From positions 43,413,835 to 43,477,834 of the forward strand of contig CP136066.1 of NCBI GenBank assembly GCA_032622095.1: a DNA stretch of 64,000 nt. The letters run 5' to 3'. Origin of the DNA: Siphonodentalium dalli. Its lineage: Eukaryota; Mollusca; Scaphopoda; Gadilida; Siphonodentaliidae. The notes below the pieces were generated by a model that was not told the origin of the DNA, did no database searches, and worked only from the letters and a program-made list of their open reading frames with translations. Positions 59,001-59,902 of this stretch are shown in pieces (the stretch's first letter is position 1; each line of letters starts with the position of its first letter). The position numbers were made by a program, and so were the translations under genes.

Positions 59001-59902
59001 TAGTCGGAAATATGGCTTCTTGCCATTCATCGGAAAGCTCTCAGTGAGAGCTTTCCGATGAATGGCAACAAGCCATATTTCCGACTAAATCCTGAAAAAT
59101 TACCCATAATTCTCCTCTGAGTCGATTATTTAGGGCATTACTGTAGCAGATACAATTGGGTGACACTCCAGTTTCTGCAGGGATGGGTGCAGAAATAAGA
59201 GGGGTTTTCAATTCATTGAAAAATGACCAAAACGTGAAACCACAACACATACACAATGCATATACAGCGTGTATGCCTGCGTTGAGCACATACTAGGCTA
59301 CATACATGCACTAGACATTTTGATACAGAATTACCATTTTAAAGGGGGGTAGCAAGAGTTATTCCCCTTGATTTTGTGCCTGAAATATGAAATTTTTATG
59401 CAAAAATGGCATTATTTTGTGCCTGAAATATGAATTTTTTTATGCAAAAATGGCCAAAATAAGTGATTTCGGATCAATTCCGTGGGATAAAAAAACAACA
59501 TTTTTCCAAACATTTGTAGGAATTTCAGACAGCAAGTTAAATAATGGTTGTAGAAAGTGAGGTGCATGTACAGTAATGCCCTAATTAATCGACTCCATAA
59601 CCACATTCTCCGATGAATGGCAACAGGCCATATTTCCGACTAAATCCTGAAAAATTACCTATAATTCTGCTCTGGTTATGGAGTCAATTAATAAGGGCAT
59701 TACTGTACTTATTTTGAGAAAAAACAACTTGCGTCCACATTCTTCCAAATTTAGCATTCATTTTACATTCAGATTGTTTCTTACAGGGAACAAGATAGGA
59801 GAGGCTGGTATGTCGGCGTTACTGAAAGCCATGCAGTATCAAACCACTTTAAGTCACGACAACAAAAACAGTGGCAACGGACTCATGAGGTTATGTGTTG
59901 GG
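20007..59902 (+). CDS. LRRC71: LRRC71 orthologue, leucine-rich repeat containing protein (gene span, last exon not found)
   Basis: Fifteen exons with consensus GT/AG borders join without a phase break to 514 codons. Recognition rests on several collinear blocks of the LRRC71 family. These are KFEYFKPSIQVEMDN in the pre-LRR part and the LRR repeats LVSLNLSCNRITDTGCEHLA and LLSLSLANNEISDRGVSKLG. A conserved LSHEEVVQRRRLMSEKG block follows, then a Lys-rich linker, and finally VNPLLE...GNRVLLSLNLSRNKIGEAGM. Human LRRC71 is about 559 residues, so roughly 30-45 codons are missing at the C-terminus. LRR proteins of this type act as protein-binding scaffolds. A role in ciliated or flagellated cells is suggested by reports on the family, but the biochemical function is not established. 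There is no signal peptide or membrane segment, so it is cytosolic or cytoskeletal. The introns (1-4 kb) are saturated with MITEs. Exon coordinates are given individually. Confidence 0.9.
20127..20380. mobile_element. hAT-like MITE, 254 bp, with 8-bp target duplication
   Basis: The termini CAAGCCTTGAAATAGTGTG and CACACTATTTCAAGGCTTG are perfect inverted repeats. The exact 8-bp duplication TAAAGATG flanks the element (20119-20126 and 20381-20388). The interior is a double palindrome built from GCAGAATGAGGTCCCCAGAGGGTGAATTTAGTGATGCTA and its complement. An 8-bp duplication is characteristic of the hAT superfamily. It lies in LRRC71 intron 1. Confidence 0.9.
20540..20779. mobile_element. piggyBac-like TTAA MITE (CCCTTTGAGTGCCAG family) with hairpin core
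   Basis: TTAA-CCCTTTGAGTGCCAG and CTGGCACTCAAAGGG-TTAA bound a 240-bp element. It contains the 69-bp hairpin GCCAATGCATTCTC...GAGAATGCATTGGC (20590-20658) and a GGGCCGATGAGATCGGCCC palindrome. A full second copy in inverted orientation is at 51309-51546, and a deleted copy is at 47571-47665. The TTAA target with a CCC-starting terminus is typical of piggyBac. Confidence 0.85.
20590..20658. repeat. 69-bp hairpin module (copy 1)
   Basis: Near-perfect palindrome with 27-bp stems GCCAATGCATTCTCTTATATATGCGAG and a palindromic centre CGACCATAGGTCG. One conserved asymmetric pair (GAGTCG on one side, CGCCTC on the other) marks its orientation. Confidence 0.9.
20902..20965 (+). repeat. Two tandem copies of AACGGTTACTTTGTCTATYATAAT
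   Basis: A direct repeat of about 29 bp at 20907 and 20940. It is minor and has no evident function. Confidence 0.7.
21825..22034 (+). CDS. LRRC71: LRRC71 coding exon 2
   Basis: Phase 1 in, phase 1 out, 210 nt. It encodes EPYSCTGNFQADFTELCRKN, then NMYIIPPVVARPKPPQQNAQ and a Lys/Pro/Asp-rich stretch. The acceptor is TTTTAAACAG and the donor is GGAG|GTATGA. A TTAA MITE begins only 18 bp after the exon. Confidence 0.85.
22052..22310. mobile_element. TTAA MITE (CCCTTTACCCAACAGAACGG family) with two opposed hairpins
   Basis: The left end is TTAA-CCCTTTACCCAACAGAACGGCCCTG. Two 69-bp hairpins (22082-22150 and 22229-22297) face each other. The right terminus is incomplete, stopping at GCACAGGGCATAACT. 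The flanks carry a 17-bp direct repeat GTATGAACAATTTTCAA (22035-22051 and 22311-22327) that includes the exon 2 splice donor. Better preserved relatives are at 49380-49758 and about 57800-58046. Confidence 0.8.
22617..23371. mobile_element. pogo/Tigger-like non-autonomous element, 0.75 kb
   Basis: TA-CAGCAAAACCTCTCCAAACTGGAC at the left is answered by GTTCGGTTTGGAGAGGTTTTACTG-TA at the right, preceded by CTCTCTAAACCGAAC. Flanking TA dinucleotides and CAG...CTG termini fit the pogo/Tc1-mariner superfamily. No transposase frame remains in the interior. Confidence 0.7.
23485..23669. mobile_element. CAGTAATGCCC-family palindromic MITE (copy 1)
   Basis: Termini are TA-CAGTAATGCCCTAAATAATCGACTCCTTAACCACAG and the inverse ending GGGCATTACTG-TA. 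The arms contain GGATTTAGTCGGAAATATG and its complement. A TA target with CAGT termini suggests a Tc1/mariner-like origin. Confidence 0.85.
23758..23883 (+). CDS. LRRC71: LRRC71 coding exon 3
   Basis: 126 nt, phase 1 to phase 1. It encodes EPVESPPKTFSTKDKFEYFK followed by PSIQVEMDNPEKPETVNEVF. The KFEYFKPSIQVEMDN block is one of the family-specific pre-LRR signatures. Acceptor TTTTTTTTAG, donor AGAG|GTAGG. Confidence 0.9.
24294..24369 (+). CDS. LRRC71: LRRC71 coding exon 4
   Basis: 76 nt, phase 1 to phase 2. It encodes GFKVDDVMMNTFRQCWPMMD followed by KLHSIK, the segment leading into the LRR region. Acceptor CATTTTAG, donor CAA|GTAAGC. Confidence 0.9.
24408..25688. mobile_element. hAT-like element, 1.28 kb, with exact 8-bp target duplication
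   Basis: The termini TAGTGCTGGGACGGTT and AACCGTCCCAGCACTA are inverted. ATACCTTA flanks both sides (24400-24407 and 25689-25696). Subterminal ACCGGTTAACC / GGTTATCCGGTTG repeats occur at both ends. Short minus-strand frames (24982-25203, 25145-25501) do not look like a transposase. It is non-autonomous or decayed, 38 bp downstream of LRRC71 exon 4. Confidence 0.85.
25999..26095 (+). mobile_element. Fragment of TTAA MITE (CCCTTTCTATACT family)
   Basis: TTAACCCTTTCTATACTGAATGGATTCTCCCATTCAGTTATAAAAATATA matches the left end of the next element. There is no right end, so it is a solo terminus. Confidence 0.65.
26128..26408. mobile_element. TTAA MITE (CCCTTTCTATACTAAATGG family)
   Basis: The left end is TTAA-CCCTTTCTATACTAAATGGATTCTCCCA. 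The right end is ATGAGTATTTAGTATAGAGAGTG-TTAA. Inside is GTTCAGATAATAAGTTCAACAAATGA facing its complement (hairpin at about 26300-26360). Confidence 0.75.
26438..26573. mobile_element. CAGTAATGCCC-family MITE (copy 2, deleted)
   Basis: Both termini are intact (TA-CAGTAATGCCCTAAGTAATCGACTCC / GAGTCGATTACTTAGGGCATTACTG-TA), but most of the right arm is missing. Confidence 0.85.
26650..26735 (+). mobile_element. Fragment of hAT-like GAATGAGGTCCCC MITE
   Basis: AGGCCTGAGAATATGGTGCCGGACATTTGCAGAATGAGGTCCCCAGA corresponds to the left arm of the family at 20127. It breaks off after the TTTAGTGATGCTACCC motif. Confidence 0.65.
26927..27090. mobile_element. Degraded CTATACTAAA-family MITE, inverted
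   Basis: Contains TATACTAAACACTCATTGATGAGTAGTT, then GATAATAAGTTCAACAAACGA and its complement, in the opposite orientation to 26128-26408. Confidence 0.6.
27148..27222 (+). CDS. LRRC71: LRRC71 coding exon 5
   Basis: 75 nt, phase 2 to phase 2. It encodes NLWHVGLTGESLSSLATIIP followed by LCLNVK, a first LRR-like segment. Acceptor TTTATTTTTAG, donor CAA|GTAAGT. Confidence 0.9.
27331..27528. mobile_element. CAGTAATGCCC-family MITE (copy 3)
   Basis: Palindromic copy with moderately diverged arms (AATGTCCTAAATAATCGACCCC on the left, GAGTCATATACCTGTGGCATTACTTTA on the right). Confidence 0.8.
27750..28160. repeat. Unclassified A/T-rich repeat with internal duplication
   Basis: ACATGCATAATTTTGTCCGARCTTYTAYTCCTACATTTTTRGGTCAAT occurs twice (about 27806 and 27977), with TTTTTCGACTTAGAACATTTTTG between. 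It resembles the internal style of the repeat at 17068-17680. Confidence 0.45.
28570..29012. mobile_element. hAT-like GAATGAGGTCCCC MITE, long double form
   Basis: Starts CCTGAAATAGTGTGTCTGTCATTTGCAG and ends CTGCAAATGACAGACACACTATTTGCAGGCTTG. Two palindromic units (28595-28690 and 28890-28985) face each other. Terminal duplications are no longer exact. Confidence 0.8.
29089..29157 (+). CDS. LRRC71: LRRC71 coding exon 6
   Basis: 69 nt, phase 2 to phase 2. It encodes KNLVLDGNTVKEENWHELVG followed by EDS and a split Leu codon. NLVLDGN is an LRR core. Acceptor ACATTTTAG, donor GCTT|GTAAGT. Confidence 0.9.
29766..31174. mobile_element. Possible hAT-like element with CAGGGTTTCC terminus
   Basis: CAGGGTTTCCATTAG at the left faces CTGGCGGAAACCCTG at the right, a weak inverted pair. 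The flanks GTTCGGG and GTTCAGG are similar but not exact. No transposase was recognised. A CGGGATTTTC/GAAAATCCCG block occurs inside. The assignment is tentative. Confidence 0.35.
31406..31565 (+). CDS. LRRC71: LRRC71 coding exon 7 (LRR repeats)
   Basis: 160 nt, phase 2 to phase 0. It encodes LIQNLSLRSCGITDKGAETM, then GKTLGSLMKSNTK, then LVSLNLSCNRITDTGCEHLA. That is two ribonuclease-inhibitor-like LRRs of the form LxxLxLxxCxIxDxG. Acceptor TTTCAG, donor ACT|GTATGT. Confidence 0.95.
31610..31868. mobile_element. hAT-like GAATGAGGTCCCC MITE (degraded)
   Basis: AAGTCTTGATATAGTGTGTCTGTCATTTGCAGAATGAGGTCCC begins the left arm, with CACCCTATGGGAACCTCATTCT as its partner. The right end is eroded. 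Confidence 0.7.
31876..31930 (+). repeat. Half of the 69-bp hairpin module
   Basis: GGCCAATGTATTCTCTTATATATGCAAGGCTCCCTATGGG matches the left stem and centre. The right stem is lost. Confidence 0.65.
32034..32613. mobile_element. Candidate palindromic element with ATACCTTACTCGTATTTAAATTCGCGCAG-like ends
   Basis: TACCTTACTCGTATTTAAATTCGCGCAGGACTATTTTTCACTCAG at the left pairs with TTTTTCGCTCAG...GCGAAAAATAATACTGCGCTAATTAAAATATGAGTAAGGTA at the right. A GAATTCGCGCA / TGTGCGAATTC pair lies inside. A solo-end relative lies at about 25692-25755. Confidence 0.5.
32675..32758 (+). CDS. LRRC71: LRRC71 coding exon 8 (LRR repeat)
   Basis: 84 nt, phase 0 to phase 0, one complete 28-residue LRR: GLRMNRS then LLSLSLANNEISDRGVSKLG and E. 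Acceptor CTATTTTCAG, donor GAG|GTTAGT. One exon per repeat is common in LRR genes. Confidence 0.95.
32807..33016. mobile_element. piggyBac-like TTAA MITE, 210-bp near-perfect hairpin
   Basis: TTAA-CCCTTTCAGTGCCAAGTCCGATTTTTGTATC and its exact complement GATACAAAAATCGGACTTGGCACTGAAAGGG-TTAA. The arms pair almost throughout, to a GAGCTCTTAGAGCTC centre. A shortened copy is at 49143-49292. Confidence 0.9.
33600..33738 (-). mobile_element. Half copy of GGTACTCAATCCGA-family MITE
   Basis: AACTCGTAGCTTTGATGGGTGGGTTTCTTGACTCGAATAAAATATTTGTTACCCCCGAAGCC equals the right arm of the element at 8555-9017. It ends ATCTTTAA. Confidence 0.65.
33949..34202. mobile_element. Palindromic MITE (AAAGGGGTAGTGAACACTAAAT family)
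   Basis: AAAGGGGTAGTGAACACTAAATCTGGCCATTTATGGGACCATC at the left faces GATGGTCCCATAAATGTCCGGACTTGGGTTCAGTACCCCTTT at the right. Relatives are at 52377-52722 and about 56470-56640. The right end is followed by a TTAA-like sequence. Confidence 0.8.
34535..34624 (+). CDS. LRRC71: LRRC71 coding exon 9
   Basis: 90 nt, phase 0 to phase 0. It encodes VLSRFPLSHEEVVQRRRLMS followed by EKGSPDRNKS. The LSHEEVVQRRRLMSEKG block is strongly diagnostic of LRRC71 and closes the first LRR cluster. Acceptor TTGTTTTCCAG, donor TCG|GTAAGT. Confidence 0.95.
34695..34948. mobile_element. hAT-like MITE, 254 bp, second full copy with 8-bp target duplication
   Basis: Same length and structure as 20127-20380. The exact duplication AATCCAGT lies at 34687-34694 and 34949-34956. 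It lies 70 bp downstream of exon 9. Confidence 0.92.
35555..35890. repeat. Repeat related to AGGGACGTGGCTA element
   Basis: CAGGGACATGGCTAGAGGGTTTCCATTACCAGGGGGGGTGTCC, then AATTTCCAACTGCACCC, is repeated in similar form at about 13989-14060, where AGGGACGTGGCTA...GGGGTGTCC...AATTTCCATATGCACCC is seen. No terminus was confirmed. Confidence 0.45.
36638..37415. mobile_element. TTAA-bounded element, 0.78 kb
   Basis: TTAA-CCCTTTGTTTGGG at the left and CCCACCAAAGGG-TTAA at the right. Internally a segment of about 150 bp is repeated (GTGGGTTTACTAGCACAAAATACAGGTCAAGTTCG and GTGAGTTTACTAGCCCAAAATACAGGTCAATTTCG). No coding frame was recognised. Confidence 0.55.
37535..37651 (+). CDS. LRRC71: LRRC71 coding exon 10 (linker)
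   Basis: 117 nt, phase 0 to phase 0. It encodes PPPSRRADSKDRPGSVRSTI and then a Lys-rich tail ending QDKKKK. This is the start of the low-complexity linker between the two LRR blocks. Acceptor AATTTACAG, donor AAG|GTATGA. Confidence 0.85.
38255..38430. repeat. GATTAC-rich simple sequence
   Basis: Repeated AATCGATTAC / GATTACGATTAC / CGATTACATTT motifs over about 170 bp. No flanking inverted termini were identified. Confidence 0.6.
39170..39345. repeat. ATACCGCGGTAT-rich cluster
   Basis: Several ACCGCGGTA palindromes and GCGGTGCCACC / GGTGGCACC pairs make this a local GC-rich island within AT-rich sequence. It resembles subterminal repeat clusters of DNA transposons, but no termini were identified. 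Confidence 0.5.
39785..39938. mobile_element. CAGTAATGCCC-family MITE (copy 4, left end lost)
   Basis: Begins inside the left arm at GTAGGAAATATGGCTTGTTGCC and has a complete right arm ending GGGCATTACTG-TA. Confidence 0.8.
40019..40106 (+). CDS. LRRC71: LRRC71 coding exon 11 (linker)
   Basis: 88 nt, phase 0 to phase 1. It encodes DGKGKDGKEEDKHDKGKKKE and further Lys/Glu residues. Acceptor CTCTAATAG, donor AAAG|GTAGGT. Confidence 0.85.
40540..40758. mobile_element. CAGTAATGCCC-family MITE (copy 5, complete)
   Basis: Best preserved copy: 219 bp, TA-CAGTAATGCCCTAATTAATCGACTCC to the exact inverse. It is a full palindrome through CCATTCATTGGAAAGCTCTC | GAGAGCTTTCCGATGAATGG. Confidence 0.92.
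41274..41297 (+). CDS. LRRC71: Candidate LRRC71 microexon (24 nt)
   Basis: CCGCACATTGCAG|AATTGGAGGATGACAACAAACCCT|GTATGT has plausible borders and is phase 1 to phase 1. It would encode ELEDDNKP in the linker. Short length and low-complexity context make this uncertain. Confidence 0.4.
42193..42601. mobile_element. GGTACTCAATCCGA-family TTAA MITE, second full copy
   Basis: TTAA-AGCTACTCGATCCGATTAAGC at the left and AAATCGGATTGAGTACCT-TTAA at the right. The left arm contains TTACTATTTATTTGGTTTAGGGGTAACAAATATTTTATTCAAATCGAGGAACCC. Its right half (TTTTGGGCAATTTTATACTATAG) also appears at 48150-48319 and 54590-54720. Confidence 0.75.
42780..44105. repeat. Repeat with four copies of AACCAATCGATACCAAAAACTATACAGGTGA
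   Basis: Units near 42850, 43000-43130, 43740-43870 and 43905-44015 read ACCGATCAACCGATCAATACCAAAAACTATACAGGTGAGRRGTGTGTCATYATAAAC...GARCACRATCGGA. The block ends with GACAGACGGACGGACGAACGACGG and the palindrome GTGTACCATACATGGTATGGGTACAC. Probably one decayed element with internal duplications; class unknown. Confidence 0.5.
44504..44764. mobile_element. TTAA MITE (CCTTTCATGACGGGAGC family) with two hairpin modules
   Basis: TTAA-TCCTTTCATGACGGGAGCC to GGAAGCTCCAGTCATGAAAGAG-TTAA. It contains the 69-bp hairpin twice (44554-44620 and 44648-44716), with diverged central parts. Relatives are at 48852-49052 and about 56973-57225. Confidence 0.8.
44836..44871 (+). CDS. LRRC71: LRRC71 coding exon 12 (36-nt microexon)
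   Basis: CTGATAG|GGGGTGGAGCC...TCTGGAG|GTAAGA, phase 1 to phase 1. It encodes GGANVGGRGSG in the Gly-rich linker. The donor is strong. Confidence 0.6.
45059..45317. mobile_element. TTAA MITE (CCCTTTCTATACTAAATGG family), complete
   Basis: TTAA-CCCTTTCTATGCTAAATGGATTCTCCCA to ATGAGTATTTAGTATAGGAAGGG-TTAA, with an internal AGATAATAAATTTAACAA / TTGTTGAACATATTATC hairpin. Confidence 0.85.
45410..45856. mobile_element. hAT-like GAATGAGGTCCCC MITE, long form, 8-bp target duplication
   Basis: Starts CAAGTCTGAGTTTAGTGTCCCTGTC and ends CTTATACTCAGGCCTG. The exact duplication ATTTGAGA flanks it (45402-45409 and 45857-45864; the last base of the element can be drawn one base either way). It has two opposed palindromic units and a unique middle. 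Confidence 0.85.
46972..47143. mobile_element. CAGTAATGCCC-family MITE (copy 6)
   Basis: Both termini are present. The left arm is shortened after TTCAGGATT, leaving the right arm complete. Confidence 0.85.
47571..47665. mobile_element. Deleted CCCTTTGAGTGCCAG-family TTAA MITE
   Basis: TTAACCCTTTGAGTGCCAGCGGCCGATCTC joins directly to AAGAGAATGCATTGGCACAGGGTATATGGG...CCTGGCACCCAAAGGGTTAA. The hairpin's left stem is lost. Confidence 0.85.
48130..48319 (-). mobile_element. Half copy of GGTACTCAATCCGA-family MITE
   Basis: AACACGTTTTGGGAAATTTGATACAACAGTTGACAGTGGTTAGAATTATT through GACCCTCTGATCGGATTGAATACCTTTAA matches the right half of 42193-42601. Confidence 0.65.
48371..48400 (+). CDS. LRRC71: Candidate LRRC71 microexon (30 nt)
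   Basis: TTTTTTCATGTGAACAG|GTTTTATGAAAATGGTTGGGGTCATTGCTG|GTAATG is phase 1 to phase 1. It would encode GFMKMVGVIA. The acceptor tract is good, but the hydrophobic content is unlike the linker, so this may be chance. Confidence 0.25.
48852..49052. mobile_element. Degraded CCTTTCATGACGGGAGC-family MITE
   Basis: CCATTTCATGGCGGGAGCTGTGCTG...GCATTAAAGATTGTGTGCTTGTGCATTCTC with one hairpin (48894-48963), ending GGGAGCTCCAGTAATGGAAGGATTAA. Confidence 0.65.
49143..49292. mobile_element. CCCTTTCAGTGCCAAGTCC-family TTAA MITE, shortened
   Basis: Same termini as 32807-33016. The right arm has lost most of its internal part after GGAAAGAGCTCTTA. Confidence 0.85.
49380..49758. mobile_element. CCCTTTACCCAACA-family TTAA MITE, complete
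   Basis: TTAA-CCCTTTACCCAACAAACCGGCC to GGCCGTTCTGTTGGGTAAAGGG-TTAA, 379 bp. It has a unique left segment and two opposed 69-bp hairpins (49533-49601 and 49660-49728). Confidence 0.85.
50640..50775. mobile_element. hAT-like GAATGAGGTCCCC MITE, single palindrome
   Basis: AAAAATATAGTGCTGGACATTTGCAGAATGAGGTCCCCAGAGGGTGAATTTAG faces CAAATTCACCCTCTGGGGACCTCATTCTGCA. Confidence 0.7.
50800..51060. mobile_element. Single-arm relative of the 18628-19193 MITE
   Basis: AATATATTCCATGCCTTGTTTATTCAATGTTATAAAAGTTCCCTGTCAGAACATCAAAAAATTCCCAG matches the right arm of the 18628 element. The left arm is absent. Confidence 0.65.
51309..51546. mobile_element. CCCTTTGAGTGCCAG-family TTAA MITE, complete (inverted copy)
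   Basis: TTAA-CCCTTTGAGTGCCAGGGGCCGATCTCATCGGCCC to CAATTTTTGTATCA-type end reversed (GATACAAAAATCGACCTGGCACTCAAAGGG-TTAA). It contains hairpin 51428-51496 and is nearly the same length as 20540-20779. Confidence 0.88.
52282..52350 (+). CDS. LRRC71: Candidate LRRC71 exon (69 nt)
   Basis: TTTGTTTTCAATGCAG|TAGCC...ACTA|GTGATG is phase 1 to phase 1. It would encode VANGHMDVEKNDINSHKPIY and three more residues. The acceptor is good and the donor (GTGATG) is weak. Its acidic/polar content would suit the linker. Confidence 0.3.
52377..52722. mobile_element. AAAGGGGTA-family palindromic MITE, long copy
   Basis: TTAA-AGGGGTACATTAAATCCTGCCATTTATGGGACCATC to GATGGTCCCACAAATGACCGGATTTAGTGTACATTACCCCC-TTAA. 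It has long inverted arms with ATGAATTTGAGCCATGGATT and its complement. Confidence 0.8.
52845..53310. mobile_element. hAT-like GAATGAGGTCCCC MITE, diverged long form
   Basis: TATGGTACTGGTCATATGCAGAATAAG at the left and TTTTGCAAATGACCAGCACTATGTTTAGAGGCTTA at the right. It has internal palindromic units as in 45410-45856. Confidence 0.7.
53395..53760. mobile_element. hAT-like GAATGAGGTCCCC MITE with 8-bp target duplication
   Basis: Starts CAAGCCTGAGTTTAG and ends CTAAATTCAGGCTTA. TTATCAGA flanks it exactly (53387-53394 and 53761-53768). Confidence 0.88.
53870..53995. mobile_element. Small hairpin element
   Basis: TAGAGGATCTACAACTCGTCCCCAGTTTAAAGCGGAATTTACAAAACGAGTCCAGTAAATTAG faces CTAATTTACTTGACGAGTTTTAAATTCCGCGGGACGAGTTGTATATTCTA. 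Probably a short MITE; no family relative was seen in the window. Confidence 0.6.
54225..54294 (-). mobile_element. Half CAGTAATGCCC-family MITE (copy 7)
   Basis: Only the right arm is present, ending GAGTCGATTACTTAGGGCATTACTG-TA, just 43 bp upstream of an LRRC71 exon. Confidence 0.8.
54338..54432 (+). CDS. LRRC71: LRRC71 coding exon 13 (linker)
   Basis: 95 nt, phase 1 to phase 0. It encodes SIAADSGKTAGKGKGGKGKA followed by TGKGTTVQDVE. Acceptor TTATCTTGCAG, donor GAG|GTTAGT. It is the Lys/Gly-rich end of the linker. Confidence 0.85.
54450..54893. mobile_element. hAT-like MITE interrupted by GGTACTCAATCCGA-family sequence
   Basis: ATATCGTGCCGGATATGTGCAGAATCAGGTCCCCAGAGG (left arm) and GCAGAATGAGGTCCCC...CATTCTGCAAATGTCCGGCATCATATTTTCAGGCC (right unit) are separated by 54560-54725. 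That insert carries AATAACAGGTTTTGGGCAATTTTATACTATAG, which belongs to the 42193 element. This is nested insertion. Confidence 0.6.
54901..55000 (+). mobile_element. Solo left end of CCCTTTCTATACT-family MITE
   Basis: GTAACCCTTTCTTCACTAAATGGATTCTCCTATTCAGTTATAAAAGTATACATTGGAATGATC; TTAA mutated and no right end. Confidence 0.6.
55000..56420. other. Intron sequence without recognised element
   Basis: Part of the LRRC71 intron between 54432 and 58725. The frame at 55536-55968 has no recognisable domain and no flanking splice pattern. I see no repeat structure beyond short AT-rich runs. Confidence 0.4.
56420..56735. mobile_element. Nested MITE fragments
   Basis: GTTCAACAAACGGTCAGAACAAACTGGCCAATTGTTGAGCTTATTATTTGAAC and CAACTCATCAATGAGTATTTAGTAAAGAAAGGG belong to the CTATACTAAA family. 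They are interrupted by AAAGGGGGACTGTACACTAAATCCGGCC...CAGAATATATGCAACAAATGAAT of the 33949 family. Confidence 0.6.
56973..57225. mobile_element. CCTTTCATGACGGGAGC-family MITE, diverged
   Basis: TTAA-CCCTTCCATGACTGGAGCTTGC with one hairpin (57021-57089). The right end is uncertain (near AACGTGTTAAG). Confidence 0.55.
57800..58047. mobile_element. CCCTTTACCCAACA-family TTAA MITE, left end missing
   Basis: Two opposed 69-bp hairpins (57832-57900 and 57949-58017) and the complete right end GGCCGTTCTGTTGGGTAAAGGG-TTAA. The left end begins inside at GTTACAGTTATGCCCTGTGCC. Confidence 0.82.
58148..58522. mobile_element. hAT-like GAATGAGGTCCCC MITE
   Basis: CAGGCCTGAGTTTAGTGAGCCTGTCATTTGCAG to CTGCAAATTACAGGCACACTAAACTCAGGCTTG, with opposed palindromic units. 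No exact target duplication remains. Confidence 0.82.
58725..58836 (+). CDS. LRRC71: LRRC71 coding exon 14 (last LRR, first half)
   Basis: 112 nt, phase 0 to phase 1. It encodes PDAPDFVNPLLEVADYIEGL followed by GQLLITGNRVLLSLNLS. VNPLLE and GNRVLLSLNL are collinear with family members. Acceptor ATCTTTCCACAG, donor TCA A|GTAAGT. Its 3' half is duplicated just downstream. Confidence 0.93.
58871..58930 (+). CDS. LRRC71: Tandem partial copy of exon 14, possible extra exon
   Basis: Positions 58867-58936 repeat 58773-58842 at an offset of 94 bp, with six substitutions in 70 bp. The copy has its own polypyrimidine/AG border (CCCCCCCTATAG) and keeps the GTAAGT donor. It is 60 nt, phase 1 to phase 1, so splicing it between exon 14 and exon 15 would add K followed by SIGQLLITGNQVLLSLNLT without a stop or frameshift. 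It may be used, alternative, or an inert duplication. Confidence 0.45.
58936..59145. mobile_element. CAGTAATGCCC-family MITE (copy 8)
   Basis: Begins TATGGTAATGCCCTAAATCATTGACTCC directly after the duplicated exon's donor. The right end is GAGTCGATTATTTAGGGCATTACTG-TA. Confidence 0.85.
59355..59460 (+). repeat. Tandem pair TTTTGTGCCTGAAATATGAAATTTTTATGCAAAAATGGC
   Basis: Two direct copies of about 40 bp at 59374 and 59415. Confidence 0.8.
59569..59707. mobile_element. CAGTAATGCCC-family MITE (copy 9, internal deletion)
   Basis: TA-CAGTAATGCCCTAATTAATCGACTCC joined to the right arm from CCGATGAATGGCAACAGGCC to GGGCATTACTG-TA, ending 79 bp upstream of the next LRRC71 exon. Confidence 0.85.
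59787..59902 (+). CDS. LRRC71: LRRC71 coding exon 15 (last LRR, second half)
   Basis: 116 nt, phase 1 to phase 0. It encodes RNKIGEAGMSALLKAMQYQT followed by TLSHDNKNSGNGLMRLCVG. Acceptor TTGTTTCTTACAG, donor GGG|GTATGT. If unspliced, the frame runs 13 codons further to a TGA at 59941-59943. The family's conserved C-terminal block (ending near ELMLPRDP in vertebrates) is absent, so I prefer splicing to an exon not found here. Confidence 0.9.
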
